A stretch of 64,000 nt of DNA from Euphorbia lathyris (Eukaryota; Streptophyta; Magnoliopsida; Malpighiales; Euphorbiaceae). Each line of letters opens with the position of its first letter. The first letter of the stretch is position 1. The notes beneath the pieces were generated by a model that saw only the letters and a list, made by a program, of their open reading frames with translations, had not been told where the DNA came from and did not search any database. The translations under genes and the position numbers were made by a program. Location: the NCBI RefSeq assembly GCF_963576675.1, contig NC_088915.1:45971501-46035500 (forward strand). The letters run 5' to 3'. Below are positions 31,761 to 41,189 of this stretch, in pieces.

Positions 31761-33474
31761 TGATAGGGGTCAAAAACCCCTATCTTTGGGTACGGTTTTA
31801 GGACGGGTTTTAGCGTTATTTAGTTAATAAGCGAGCAATTCTCGCATTTAAATGCTTTTGTGTGAGTTAGTTAGAAATTGGAAATGTTTTATTTACTTTT
31901 CGTTGTTTAGGCTCGTTTTATGATCAATTTAGGCAAATACGGCCAAAATGGCATGCATATTATAATTCCGTTATCTTTTGAAGCTAATTGATCCGTCAAA
32001 AGTCGCACCAAACGAAGCGTTTGCTCAAAATAAGCGATTGGCGGGTCAATTTAGCCTTTGGACTAATGTTATCTGGAGTTTCTTTGCATGCGCAGGGATA
32101 AGTTCTGGCGAAAAACACATTGTTGGCATTCGGCAACCGCGCGGGGGCGTATCGGGCAAGACAGCTCGATGAACTGGCCTATTTTAGGCCAGCTCGCGTA
32201 GCTGGCTATGCCAGCTCGCCGAGCAGGCCCTCAAGGGCCTGCTCGGGTGAGCTGGCGTGGCCAGCTCGCGGCCAGCTGGCCTTCGTAGGCCAGCTCACCG
32301 AGCAGGCCCTCAGAGGCCTGCTCGGGCGAGCAGGGAGCCTGCTCACGACGAGCAGTGCCTGCTCGCCGAGCAGCTCGCCCTGCTTGGCGAGCAGACCTGT
32401 GGGAATTGGTCAAAAAGACCAATTCCGCCCCCACGACTCCACGATCGGCCCCATGACTTCCTACCTGCATAAGGACACGAAATAGGTCATCAAAAGGGCC
32501 CGAGCCACGCCTATAAATAGGATTTTTCCAATGTAATTAGGCATCTTTCATTATTTGTAAATTACTTTAGCTTTCCCCTTGAATTTCCTCTCCATCTCCT
32601 CCATCTTCTTCGACCTCCATTGAAGGTCCTTCAAAGCTGTTCTCGAGGAATATTCAAGGTCCGTCCTTAAGACCTAGGAAGCCGATTGCAGAGTAGACAG
32701 GTTCCTTGAAAGGGATTTTTGTATCTCCTTTTACATTTCCTTGTTTGTACTCTTTGATACAGTTTATGAATCCTAGGCTAATTGTATCCTGTGACATTAT
32801 CCTTCATCTTTAATAATATTTTAGCTCTTATTTTGTTCTATGCGTAATTGTTTAATCTCTGTCTTACGCTTTATTCAATTGGTTTAACTCATTCAAAAGC
32901 CCCAAAATCGAGTAGGCACATATTGTGAGCTGAATCTGACCTAGTCAGAGCCTAGGAGATTGACGACCTCTTAGTTGATTAAGCCCAAATTGCTGAGCCT
33001 TAGACCTAGTTTCGGCCTTACAAGGGAATCACGCACTAGGAACTTCAGGAGGGTAAGTAGGGTTAATCGCCTTGAATACAAGTGACTTAGATTACGTTTT
33101 TAATCAATAGACCTAATAACCTAACTTCATTATTATCGTTCATACCATGTTCCTTCGGGTAATTGCATTAGTGAAAGATCAATTAGGAGTAGTAATAACT
33201 TAATTAGGAGTAGTTTAACTTAATTAGGCATAGAATAACTTAGCTAGAATTAGATAACTTAGCTAGGAGTAGTATAATTCAACCTAGGAGTAGATTAACT
33301 TAAACAAACAAACTCAAAACCCACAAAGCCTAGATAACACCTGAGACCAAGTAATTCGATACTTGTGGTAAATAAGTCCTGTGGATTCGATACCTGGACT
33401 TTCCAGATTTTATTACTTGATAACGACGTGGTACACTTATCCCTTAGTGAGTCTTCTTCACCGAAGGCGCATCA
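31761..33474 (+). repeat. Athila-3 3' LTR (1714 bp)
   Basis: It matches the 5' LTR closely but is 60 bp longer, mainly from about 45 bp at 32094-32139 that are missing from the 5' copy. Hairpin at 32402-32426, TATA box at 32512-32520. The end CGCATCA is followed by the target-site copy CTTAA. Confidence 0.93.
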
Positions 33475-33564
33475 CTTAACAACTAAGAAATGACTAATAC
33501 TTAACAACTAAGGAACTGACCCATAACAAAATTACTAACACAATAGCTCCTTTGATATGCAACA
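33475..33564 (-). repeat. Gypsy 5' LTR head, cut off from its element by Athila-3
   Basis: The minus strand starts TGTTGCATATCAAAGGAGC, like the 3' LTR head at 20064. The first 90 bp of the LTR lie here; the rest continues at 24463. The right flank is caaat (33565-33569). Confidence 0.65.
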
Positions 33565-33943
33565 CAAATACATACATTTAGATATGCCCACAAACACAGA
33601 ATACAATCAGCATATAAAACCAGTATTGTTCAATGATTCTTTTATAATAGCATCAAACTCCCGTATCATTTTTATGCAAAAAGATTATAATGATGCCAGA
33701 AATATACATCTTTCTGCTATGGAACCCATCCTTCAACTTCAACTTTGTTCTATCAAGCCCTTCAACTTTATAATCCAAATCTATTGAGCCTTTTTCTTTA
33801 GGTCTTTTGTGCACCTTTGGTGGTGTAATTACATTTCAAAAAGGGAAAGTAGAAGTCAAGGGCTCCATGCCACAAACATGTAAAGTAAATGTGTTTTGCT
33901 TTAAGTGTGAAAATTACAGAATATATCTCCCTCCTATGCAAAT
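33565..33943 (-). other. Intron-like DNA, left continuation of CACTA-2
   Basis: No gene is seen. It is continuous with 39406 onward once the mosaic element 33944-39405 is removed. It would then lie just downstream of a Z-ISO exon donor site, so it may be intron sequence. Confidence 0.5.
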
Positions 33944-35095
33944 TGTCACGGCCCGCCTAAAGTCATCCGAGGGAAGGCCCGAGCGAAATTCCCAAAGGGC
34001 TAGGAGAAGCGGTCCAGGGGCAAAACGGTCATATTACTGTTCATCGGGACGATGCGGGACATGCCGGTGGACATCGGGCCAATTGTATGTGCAATCGTGC
34101 ACAAGGCAGCCGGGCAGCGGGCTCGTGCCTGCCGGGGGCGGATTTGGCCAAGAGAAGGTCCCCCCTATAGTGTGTCTTATACCAACTTGGGACACACTGT
34201 CGGCAGACATTGCCAAGCCCCACACACCACATGTTTTTCAAAGGTATGTCTAGACGGTTCCAAATGTCTTCATATTTGGTATGTGGTTCCTTGGGATCAT
34301 TATGGAGCTATGTGCTCAGGATGTGCGGGGAAAATATTAATGGCAAGGAAAATTGCCATGGAAGAAAGTTGCGGGCCCGAGCTGGAGCCGTCGGGCCCGT
34401 GTGCGTGCCAGCAGGCACAAAGAACCTCGGTTCGTGCGGGGCGAGCAGGCAGCAGGCCCAGGGACTGCCAGGACATGCGAGCGACGGCTAGGAGCTACGG
34501 GAGACTTCGCCTACTGAACCTCAGGATGCCAAGTTACGGGCCCAGAAAATTCCAGACGGGCCCGGAGCGTGCCAGAACGGGCCAGAAACTTCCGGAACGT
34601 GCCAGATTCGTGCGGAAGGTGCCGAAACGTGCCGGAACAACCCGGAATGTGCGGGAAAGTGCTAGGATGGCCCAATAAAGTTCTAGGGACAATGGAGAAA
34701 TGTCCCAACACTTGTAAATTATTCTAGTTTGTTCTTTATCTAGATTATTCTAGGATTTTTATGTGTAAAGAATTCTAGAACCTTCCTAGGTTGCCTATAA
34801 ATAGGAGGGAAGGGTTCATTTGTAGACATACAACAAGTTGACATATAACATCACAAGACACAAAAGTGTGAGCAAGTGTGAGTGCTACTTTGTGTTCTAG
34901 CCTTTGTAAAGCATTCTTTCTTAATAGAAGAGTGTTTTCCTCACTTAGCATTTGTGCAAGATCCTGTATTTCCGCTGCATAACGTTGCCTAGCGTGGGAG
35001 CTAAGCATACGAGGTTAAGGCTGAACTAGTAATCGAGGGGAGAAATTACTAGTGCCGCACGGTCGACAGATAGTCAAGAGGCTGTGTCCGTGACA
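33944..35095 (+). repeat. Outer 5' LTR (LTR-a, 1152 bp)
   Basis: It pairs with 38263-39405, which has a 10-bp deletion near 39190 and few base changes. TATA box CTATAAATAG at about 34795-34804. At 34540-34665 is a run of degenerate 12-14 bp units such as GGAACGTGCC. ORFs read through this LTR are not genes. Confidence 0.9.
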
Positions 35096-35097
35096 AG

Positions 35098-35109
35098 TGG
35101 TATCAGAGC
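35098..35109 (+). other. First primer binding site, tRNA-Met type
   Basis: TGGTATCAGAGC, two bases after the outer 5' LTR. Confidence 0.9.
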
Positions 35110-35467
35110 CGATAGTGTGCTAGCTGCGCAGTTTGCCGAGCGCTCCGTTGGCCGCGGTGGCGAGTCTTGGTAGGGGACCGCAAGTGGTGTGCTCGAAACA
35201 GAATGAGCACGAGTAGGCAGGAAACCGCAGCGAAAAATTCGCCAAGCACTCTTGGGAAGCCACGGTGCCGGGTCCTAAGGAGAACAGGACTGAGCGAACG
35301 CGGAAGTTGCTCGCACCTTAAGCCTCAGAGTCCTTGCCCAACTCGAGGGGGTGTCGGAAGTGGGTGTTTTCACCAAGAGAAGCGCGAGCAGGCAGGGAAT
35401 CTGCACACTGATCCTGGCGTACAAAAAGTCGTGCACGAGGACGTTGCACGAATTGAGTGGGGGAGCA
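35110..35467 (+). other. Short noncoding segment ending in an internal polypurine tract
   Basis: It holds no gag frame. It ends AGTGGGGGAGCA (35456-35467) directly before TGTCACGACC, the start of the inner LTR. The same tract form, AGTGGGGGAGGA, precedes the outer 3' LTR. So this part looks like the 5' and 3' ends of a shortened element joined. Confidence 0.75.
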
Positions 35468-36071
35468 TGTCACGACCGAAGTTCGTGACGCGTAGACAGA
35501 GTGGATGCTTGCTGTCACGGGGTCAGAGTTTTCACGCAGAGGCAACTCCCGTGCGGCACCTCAAGTTGCGGGACTTCCTTGAGGTCAGCCTTGTCGTCTC
35601 CGTGCTTGGCTGGTTTTCGCCCTCCCATGGGCTCATCAGGGGAGCGGGATCAGCTCCCGAACCAGTTTAGTGCCTAGATGAACACCCTTCCGAGGATAGG
35701 ATGCCACCTATATATCACGTACTCTTCCTTAATGCTAATCCCGCACCCGACAATTCAAGTTCAACCAGCAATGTCACGATCGAAGTTCGTGACGCGCAGA
35801 CAGAGCGGATGCTTGCTGGTTGAACTTGAAATGTCGGGTGCGGGATTAGCATTAAAGAAGAGTACGTGCTATATAGGTGGCATCCTATCCTCGGAAGGGT
35901 GTTCATCTAGGCACTAAACTGGTTCGGGAGCTGATCCCGCTTCCCTGATGAGCCCATGGGAGGGCGAAAACCAGCCAAGCACGGAGACGACAAGGCTGAC
36001 CTCAAGGAAGTCCCGCAACTTGAGGTGCCGCACGGGAGTTGCCTCTGCGTGAAAACTCTAACCCCGTGACA
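35468..36071. repeat. Inner LTR (LTR-b) in palindromic arrangement
   Basis: A complete 300-bp LTR is at 35772-36071: it starts TGTCACGATCG, has a TATATA box at 35870-35875, ends CCCCGTGACA and is followed by a primer binding site. Before it are the first 45 bp of the same LTR (35468-35512) and then 258 bp that are the reverse complement of its remainder (35513-35770 pairs with 35814-36071, a few mismatches). With LTR-b written as A plus B, the order is A, B inverted, A, B. The long inverted repeat has a 43-bp spacer. Confidence 0.85.
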
Positions 36072-36073
36072 AG

Positions 36074-36085
36074 TGGTATCAGAGC
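36074..36085 (+). other. Second primer binding site, tRNA-Met type
   Basis: TGGTATCAGAGC, two bases after the inner LTR, at the same spacing as the first site at 35098. Confidence 0.9.
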
Positions 36086-36145
36086 CTAAGGTTGAAGGTT
36101 CGACTGAATTGCCTACGGAATTCTGATTTACTGACGGATTGCACG

Positions 36146-37945
36146 ATGTCGAAGAGAAGTGAGGTCGAGGCGACTAGCGTGCGTGGGGAGGAGCAAAGGA
36201 CGAGCGAGAGGGGAAGATCAAGGTCACGAGACGTCCTAGTAGACATCAACAGTAGGCTGGCAAAGGTGAAGTTTGCCATCGTCGAAGACCGGGATAAGTT
36301 CGAGGCCATGGAGCAATGCGTGGAAGTGCTCGAAGGTGACGAGCTCCGGCAAGAGGTGCTTGCCATGGTGAACAGGGTCGCCGATGATTGTGAGGAAAGG
36401 GACAAGGCCTTGGAAGCTCAAATTGCTTCTCTTAGGCAAGAACTAGAGAGAGCTCTTGCCGAGTTAGTCACGACAAAGGAAGAATTAGCCTTGTGCAATA
36501 GGGCCATTGCAGATAGCGATGCGTCAACTTCAGGTGCGTTTAGTCTGCAGCGACTAGAAGTACCAAAACCGAAGGCGTATGGTGGTTCGAGGAATTCCAA
36601 GGAGATCGACAATTTTCTTTGGAGTTTGGAGAAGTATTTCAGGGCACTTGGCATAGCGAATGATGCCAAGATGATCGACGATGTGCCACTCTACTTGCAA
36701 GATACGGCCATGGTGTGGTGGCGATTGAAGGAGCAAGAGATCCGACGAGGTACATGTTCAATCGCTACTTGGGACGATTTCAAACGAGAGCTTAAAGCCC
36801 AATTCTATCCGAAGGTGGGTGAGCTCGAGAAGAGGGCGAAGCTACGACATTTGAAGCAACGTGGTGGTTTGCGGGAGTACATCAAGGAATTCTCCGAGAT
36901 TCTCCTAGAGCTGCCCAACTACCCACAAGAGGAGGCCTTCTATCTCTTCCTGGAAGGATTGCAGCCATGGGCTAGGCTAGAAGTCCAACGCAGGAATGTG
37001 AAGGAACTTTCTGCCGCAATTGCCGTAGCCGACTCGTTAGTGGAGTTCGACAAGTCGGGAAGGCAAAGCTTCGACCATGACAAGGATAGAAATGGCCAAG
37101 ATGGAGGAGCCAGTGGCAAGAGTGGGGGAGACGCCCACGACCGAAGCAAGAATGTCCCAAAGCCACAGGAGGCCAAGCCGATCAAAGGCAACAATGTGGA
37201 AAGGCCGCTCAAGTGCTACTTGTGTACCGGCCAACATTTGACAAGGGACTGCCCGATGAAGAAGAAGTTGAATGCGCTCATCGAGGAACAGGAGCGTCTA
37301 CTGCGAGGCGATGATGATGAGCAAGAGCCACCGTCCGAGATGCACATGGGGTCCCTACGTCATTTGGGAGCAATGAGAGTTGAGGGACGAAGCGATGGCG
37401 AGACTTCGAACCCCTCGACACCAAGATCTCCCCATGGAGCGGGAGAAAAATCAAGCGTCGAGCCCGAGCCAACCATGGATGTCCAAGGGAGAAAGGACAT
37501 TCAGCCACCAACGATGCCGATTGAGCTGCCATCAGAGGGCAAGGTGGAGCTCAAGCCAAGAGAAGTTTGCAAGGTGTTGCCGTCAGAAGGCAAGGCGGAA
37601 CACCAACCTACCGAGCATTCACCCAAGGGAGCGGTGAAGAAGATGAAGTCCGAGGCCAAAAGGATGACCAAGGACACAATTTACAAGGTGTTGTCGTCAG
37701 AGGGCAAGGCGGAGCACCAATCAGCGAAGACTTCACCCAAGGGAGCGGTGGAGAAAAGGAAGAAATCCAAGGCCAAACGAGTGGCCAAGGATGCAAGCAG
37801 CAAGGGTGAGCAAGGTGCTAACACCCAACCGAAGATTCCTACGGCAGTAAGCACCAATGGGGAAAAGGTGCGGGGTCCGAGAGCCAATGGGAGAAGGTTG
37901 GCCAAGCAAGGGAAGGCTTGCCAATCAAGGCTTGTGGAAGGATAG
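36146..37945 (+). CDS. Gag protein of the mosaic element
   Basis: The ORF codes for 599 residues from MSKRSEVEATS, the first ATG after the second primer binding site. Residues about 50-125 are a predicted coiled coil. Residues about 130-300 are the retrotransposon gag region (PKPKAYGGSRNSKEIDNFLW, then WWRLKEQEI and FKRELKAQFYP). Residues 357-369 are a zinc knuckle, CYLCTGQHLTRDC (CX2CX3HX4C). Residues about 455-550 hold two and a half copies of a 39-residue Lys-rich repeat (SEGKAEHQ, SPKGAV). The stop is TAG, and the same frame stays open after it for a further 620 bp. The protein would bind RNA and form particles; enzymes must come from another Gypsy element. Confidence 0.9.
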   Translation: MSKRSEVEATSVRGEEQRTSERGRSRSRDVLVDINSRLAKVKFAIVEDRDKFEAMEQCVEVLEGDELRQEVLAMVNRVADDCEERDKALEAQIASLRQELERALAELVTTKEELALCNRAIADSDASTSGAFSLQRLEVPKPKAYGGSRNSKEIDNFLWSLEKYFRALGIANDAKMIDDVPLYLQDTAMVWWRLKEQEIRRGTCSIATWDDFKRELKAQFYPKVGELEKRAKLRHLKQRGGLREYIKEFSEILLELPNYPQEEAFYLFLEGLQPWARLEVQRRNVKELSAAIAVADSLVEFDKSGRQSFDHDKDRNGQDGGASGKSGGDAHDRSKNVPKPQEAKPIKGNNVERPLKCYLCTGQHLTRDCPMKKKLNALIEEQERLLRGDDDEQEPPSEMHMGSLRHLGAMRVEGRSDGETSNPSTPRSPHGAGEKSSVEPEPTMDVQGRKDIQPPTMPIELPSEGKVELKPREVCKVLPSEGKAEHQPTEHSPKGAVKKMKSEAKRMTKDTIYKVLSSEGKAEHQSAKTSPKGAVEKRKKSKAKRVAKDASSKGEQGANTQPKIPTAVSTNGEKVRGPRANGRRLAKQGKACQSRLVEG

Positions 37946-38262
37946 CTGCCAACCGAAGACAAGCATGACCAGAAGCCAAGGAGGCGGAGGTCGAAGAAGA
38001 TTAAGGCTATGGAGGGCCAAATCTCCAAAATTGTAGGCCAATGGGTTGGCCAACGTGTGGACAAGTCGTTGGGAGAACGACATGTTGCGAAGGAGCAACA
38101 ACCTATGAAGGAAGCTGCTCATACCGAAGGGGCAGCAACAAAACCGAAGGGCCGAGCAAGGAGGAGACGTCAAAGCAAGGCCGATAAGCAACATGGTGGG
38201 CAAGGAGGCGTGACACACCCAAGGATGGCAACGAGGGCGTTGCCAAATGGAGTGGGGGAGGA
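37946..38262 (+). other. In-frame extension after the gag stop, and 3' polypurine tract
   Basis: After the TAG at 37943 the gag frame continues without a stop through a basic Lys/Arg-rich segment and into the 3' LTR. This may be an older, longer gag C-terminus now cut by a nonsense change. AGTGGGGGAGGA at 38251-38262 is the polypurine tract. Confidence 0.65.
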
Positions 38263-39405
38263 TGTCACGGCCCGCCTAAAGTCATCCGAGGGAAGGCCCG
38301 AGCGAAATGCCCAAAGGGCTAGGAGAAGCGGTCCAGGGGCAAAACGGTCATATTACTGTTCATCGGGACGATGCGGGACATGCCGGTGGACATCGGGCCA
38401 ATTGTATGTGCAATCGTGCATAAGGCAGCCGGACAGCAGGCCCGTGCCTGCCGGGGGCGGATTTGGCCAAGAGAAGGTTCCCCCTATAGTGTGTCTTATA
38501 CCAACTTGGGACACACTGTCGGCAGACATTGCCAAGCCCCACACACCACATGTTTTTCAAAGGTATGTCTAGACGGTTCCAAATGTCTTCATATTTGGTA
38601 TGTGGTTCCTTGGGATCATTATGGAGCTATGTGCTCAAGGATGTGCGGGGAAAATATTAATGGCAAGGAAAATTGCCATGGAAGAAAGTTGCGGGCCCGA
38701 GCTGGAGCCGTCGGGCCCGTGTGCGTGCCAGCAGGCACAAAGAACCTCGGTTCGTGCGGGGCGAGCAGGCAACAGGCCCAGGGACTGCCAGGACATGCGA
38801 GTGACGGCCAGGAGCTGCGGGAGACTTCGCCTACTGAACCTCAAGATGTCGAGCTACGGGCCCAGAAAATTCCAGACGGGCCCGGAGCGTGCCAGAACGG
38901 GCCAAAAACTTCCGGAACGTGCCAGATTCGTGCGGAAGGTGCCGAAACATGCCGGAACAACCCGGAATGTGCGGGAAAGTGCTAGGATGGCCCAAGAAAG
39001 TTCTAGGGACAATGGAGAAATGTCCCAACACTTGTAAATTATTCTAGTTTGTTCTTTATCTAGATTATTCTAGGATTTTTATGTGTAAAGTATTCTAGAA
39101 CCTTCCTAGGTTGCCTATAAATAGGAGGGAAGGGTTCATTTGTAGACATACAACAAGTTGACATATAACATCACAAGACACAAAAGTGTGAGTGCTACTT
39201 TGTGTTCTAGCCTTTGTAAAGCATTCTTTCTTAATAGAAGAGTGTTTTCCTCACTTAGCATTTGTGCAAGATCCTGTATTTCCGCTGCATGACGTTGCCT
39301 AGCGTGGGAGCTAAGCATACGAGGTTAAGGCTGAACTAGTAATCAAGGGGAGAAATTACTAGTGCCGCACGATCGACAGATAGTCAAGAGGCTGTGTCCG
39401 TGACA
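38263..39405 (+). repeat. Outer 3' LTR (LTR-a, 1143 bp)
   Basis: It matches the 5' copy closely with few substitutions and one 10-bp deletion. TATA box near 39114-39123. It ends CCGTGACA. Confidence 0.9.
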
Positions 39406-39440
39406 AAATCCAAAGGATGATTTAAGAAAAGGTACTCTAC

Positions 39441-39933
39441 CTAAGGGTGCCTGGTTATTCTCATTATTCCAGTTTCCCAAATATGCATCTTAGGCTTGTC
39501 AACAGTTGCTACTTCTAATAGATTAAAGGTTGAAGGGTAAAGAAAAAAGAAAGAGATAAAATTGGAGAGCCACACAGTTTGATGCAATAAATGAACATTT
39601 TGAAGTTGCCATACCTGCAATCCATCATACCTATGATTGATGAAGTACACCTAAAATACAAGCATTTTAAAAGTCAGCTTTAGCACACTCACGCACAAAA
39701 AAGACCTACTTTGACAAGAAGGAATACCACTTAAACAAGTAAAAACCTAGTTTGTGCATCCATCCTATCAAAGGGCTGGAACTCACAATGGTGCTAACAG
39801 CCAAAGGAAGAGACACTCCTGAAAACAGAACACGATAGGCTCGCTCTCCAATAAGTTCATCACCCGTATCTCGTAGGCTAGCTAAGGCACTATGAACAGT
39901 TGCAAAAATGAAAATCAGCATCAACATTACAGC
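39441..39933 (-). pseudogene. Z-ISO: Captured Z-ISO (15-cis-zeta-carotene isomerase) exons
   Basis: Two exons are clear. One (39933-39787, 147 bp, 49 codons) reads AVMLMLIFIFATVHSALASL and on to LFSGVSLPLAVSTI. The next (39650-39441, 210 bp, 70 codons) reads VYFINHRYDGLQVWQLQ, FFFLYPSTFNLLEV and ETGIMRITRHP. They are joined in frame across a 136-bp intron with GTGAGT donor and TTTTAG acceptor. Z-ISO is a plastid membrane enzyme that isomerises the central double bond of a zeta-carotene in carotenoid synthesis. The last codon before the next donor is TAG where the family has Gln, so the copy carries a nonsense change. N- and C-terminal exons are absent. The fragment is therefore a captured, non-functional copy of a gene that should exist elsewhere in the genome. 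Confidence 0.88.
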
Positions 39934-40811
39934 CTACAAAATTCCAACGATTAGGTTTTTCTCATCTTGTGGATATTGTATCTTACTATTGACTTAAGAA
40001 AAATAAAGCCAACAAAGTTAAAAGATCAAAGGAGGAAAAAATAATCACCTTAAGAGAGGCATTCTCTGCCAGAAGTTGCTCAAACTCGCTCTTAATGTCG
40101 TACTCGTCTGATCTCAAACTTCTTTTAAGGCTTTAGCAAACCTAATTCAAAAAGGACCATATGACATGATGAACATTTAAAGAAACATAGCTATTTGCAC
40201 TAGATTTACATGAATACTTTTTACCTGTTTACACAACCTAGAATGATAAGAAAATTCTCTGTTTGACTGCTTTCTCCCTTGTCTCTTTATCTCTATCATC
40301 CTAAAAGACAATAATTAACAACATTTATCATTATGAACAAGTATATCAGGAGATGAAGAAACCTTCAAATTAAATACAAAATCATTCCAACTGGTTTGAT
40401 TCAGAAGGTTAAATCCCTCAACATTGAAGCTTTCCATGGGATATACCTATTTCAGCAAATTTTTAGTCAATTAAATGAGCAGAAGCAAGGTATTTGTATA
40501 AGGTTGATATACTTTCTGAGCAAAAAAAACTTCTGTTTTAATTTTGTTTCCCCAAATTATTATACTCAGACCAATGCACAACACTTCCCATCAGCATCCA
40601 TACACAAAAAACAACATAAATCAACATAATAAGCAGAGTAGAAATCTAAAGACACAATTTCATTAAAATGAGAAAATCATTATAATCAGACAGAAGGAAA
40701 TGTCACACAAAGATGAAGAACAACACCAATCTCACACCCGACTCACAAATTAAAATATTATGGCAGAGGAATCTCAATACAACAAAAAAAAAATATAAAT
40801 TGAAAACTTAC
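39934..40811 (-). other. Intron-like DNA of CACTA-2 with one possible extra exon
   Basis: A frame at about 40133-40049 (minus) reads LRSDEYDIKSEFEQLLAENA and ends at a GTGATT donor; it is coiled-coil-like and not part of Z-ISO as I know it. It may be an exon of a different gene. Nothing else is recognised. Confidence 0.35.
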
Positions 40812-41090
40812 ATCACAAAGTGAAGACCGAGCTTCTGAAGAAATGAGAAGTTTAGAGGTCTAAAAGGAGATGGATTAGGTCGGGGAAGAAGAGACGAGAG
40901 GGATTAGGTCGGTAAATAAGAGAGGAAGGATTAGCTTGAGAGATTAGATCGGAGAAGATGCCGCCTGAAAAGAGCGGTATTAGGCCGGAGCAGAAGAATG
41001 ATTAGGTCGAGAACACAGAAGAGTGAAACCGCCGGCTTATCGAGCTCGAAGAGGAGAAAGAGAGAGATTTAGGGTTTTGTCTTTATCTTT
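40812..41090 (-). promoter_or_regulatory. Leader-exon-like segment of CACTA-2
   Basis: The minus strand has AAACCCTAAATCTC, then CT-rich sequence with repeated CGACCTAATC words, and ends at a GTAAGT donor (40811-40806). It looks like a plant 5' UTR exon next to the transposon end, so transcription of the captured exons could start here. This is inferred. Confidence 0.4.
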
Positions 41091-41189
41091 TGCCTTTTTA
41101 TATTTATCATTTCTTTTTTCTTTCTTTTTTCTGTTTTATTACTTTTAATTTCTTTTTTGTTATTCTCTGCTAAAATAGGTCGTATATTT

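Larger units (their letters stand above)
24464..33474 (+). mobile_element. Athila-3: complete 9.0 kb Athila-like element without pol
   Basis: Two similar LTRs (24464-26117 and 31761-33474) start TGATAGGGG and end CGCATCA. The element is flanked by a perfect 5-bp target-site duplication, CTTAA (24459-24463 and 33475-33479). Inside are a tRNA-Asp type primer binding site, a gag ORF, a second ORF with an upstream intron, and a polypurine tract. No protease, reverse transcriptase, RNase H or integrase is present. Close LTRs, open ORFs and an intact duplication point to a fairly recent insertion. It must have used enzymes from another element. Confidence 0.92.
20024..33564 (-). mobile_element. Gypsy chromovirus element, split by Athila-3, decayed
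   Basis: The element occupies 33564-33475 and 24463-20024 on the minus strand; Athila-3 lies between. Both LTR starts are seen and agree (TGTTGCATATCAAAGGAG at 33564, TGTTACATATCAAAGGAG at 20064). The polyprotein order is gag, protease, reverse transcriptase, RNase H, integrase and a chromodomain-like end, which makes it a chromovirus; the integrase spacing and YNSSYHSS segment look Reina-like. Several nonsense and frameshift changes show it is old. No primer binding site was found between the TATA box and gag, so part of the 5' region seems to be deleted. Confidence 0.8.
33944..39405 (+). mobile_element. Mosaic Gypsy-type element with gag only and a second LTR type inside
   Basis: The outer LTRs (33944-35095 and 38263-39405) start TGTCACGG and end CCGTGACA, an 8-bp inverted repeat. 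The flanks share AAAT (33940-33943 and 39406-39409), a 4-bp or imperfect 5-bp target duplication. The order inside is primer binding site, 350 bp of noncoding DNA, polypurine tract, a palindromic arrangement of a different 300-bp LTR, a second primer binding site, gag, polypurine tract. There is no pol. Gag-only elements with LTRs are known in plants as TR-GAG; the inner LTR type is the unusual part. Confidence 0.85.

Noticed and set aside
34034..34678. Several overlapping ORFs, repeated at 38353-39037
   Set aside because: They lie wholly in the LTR-a copies, overlap on both strands and match no protein type.
35167..35917. ORFs on both strands between LTR-a and gag
   Set aside because: They run through the noncoding segment and the LTR-b palindrome; mirror-image ORFs follow from the inverted repeat.
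37608..38218. Minus-strand ORFs opposite the mosaic-element gag
   Set aside because: They are shadows of the Lys-rich repeat region and have no protein features.
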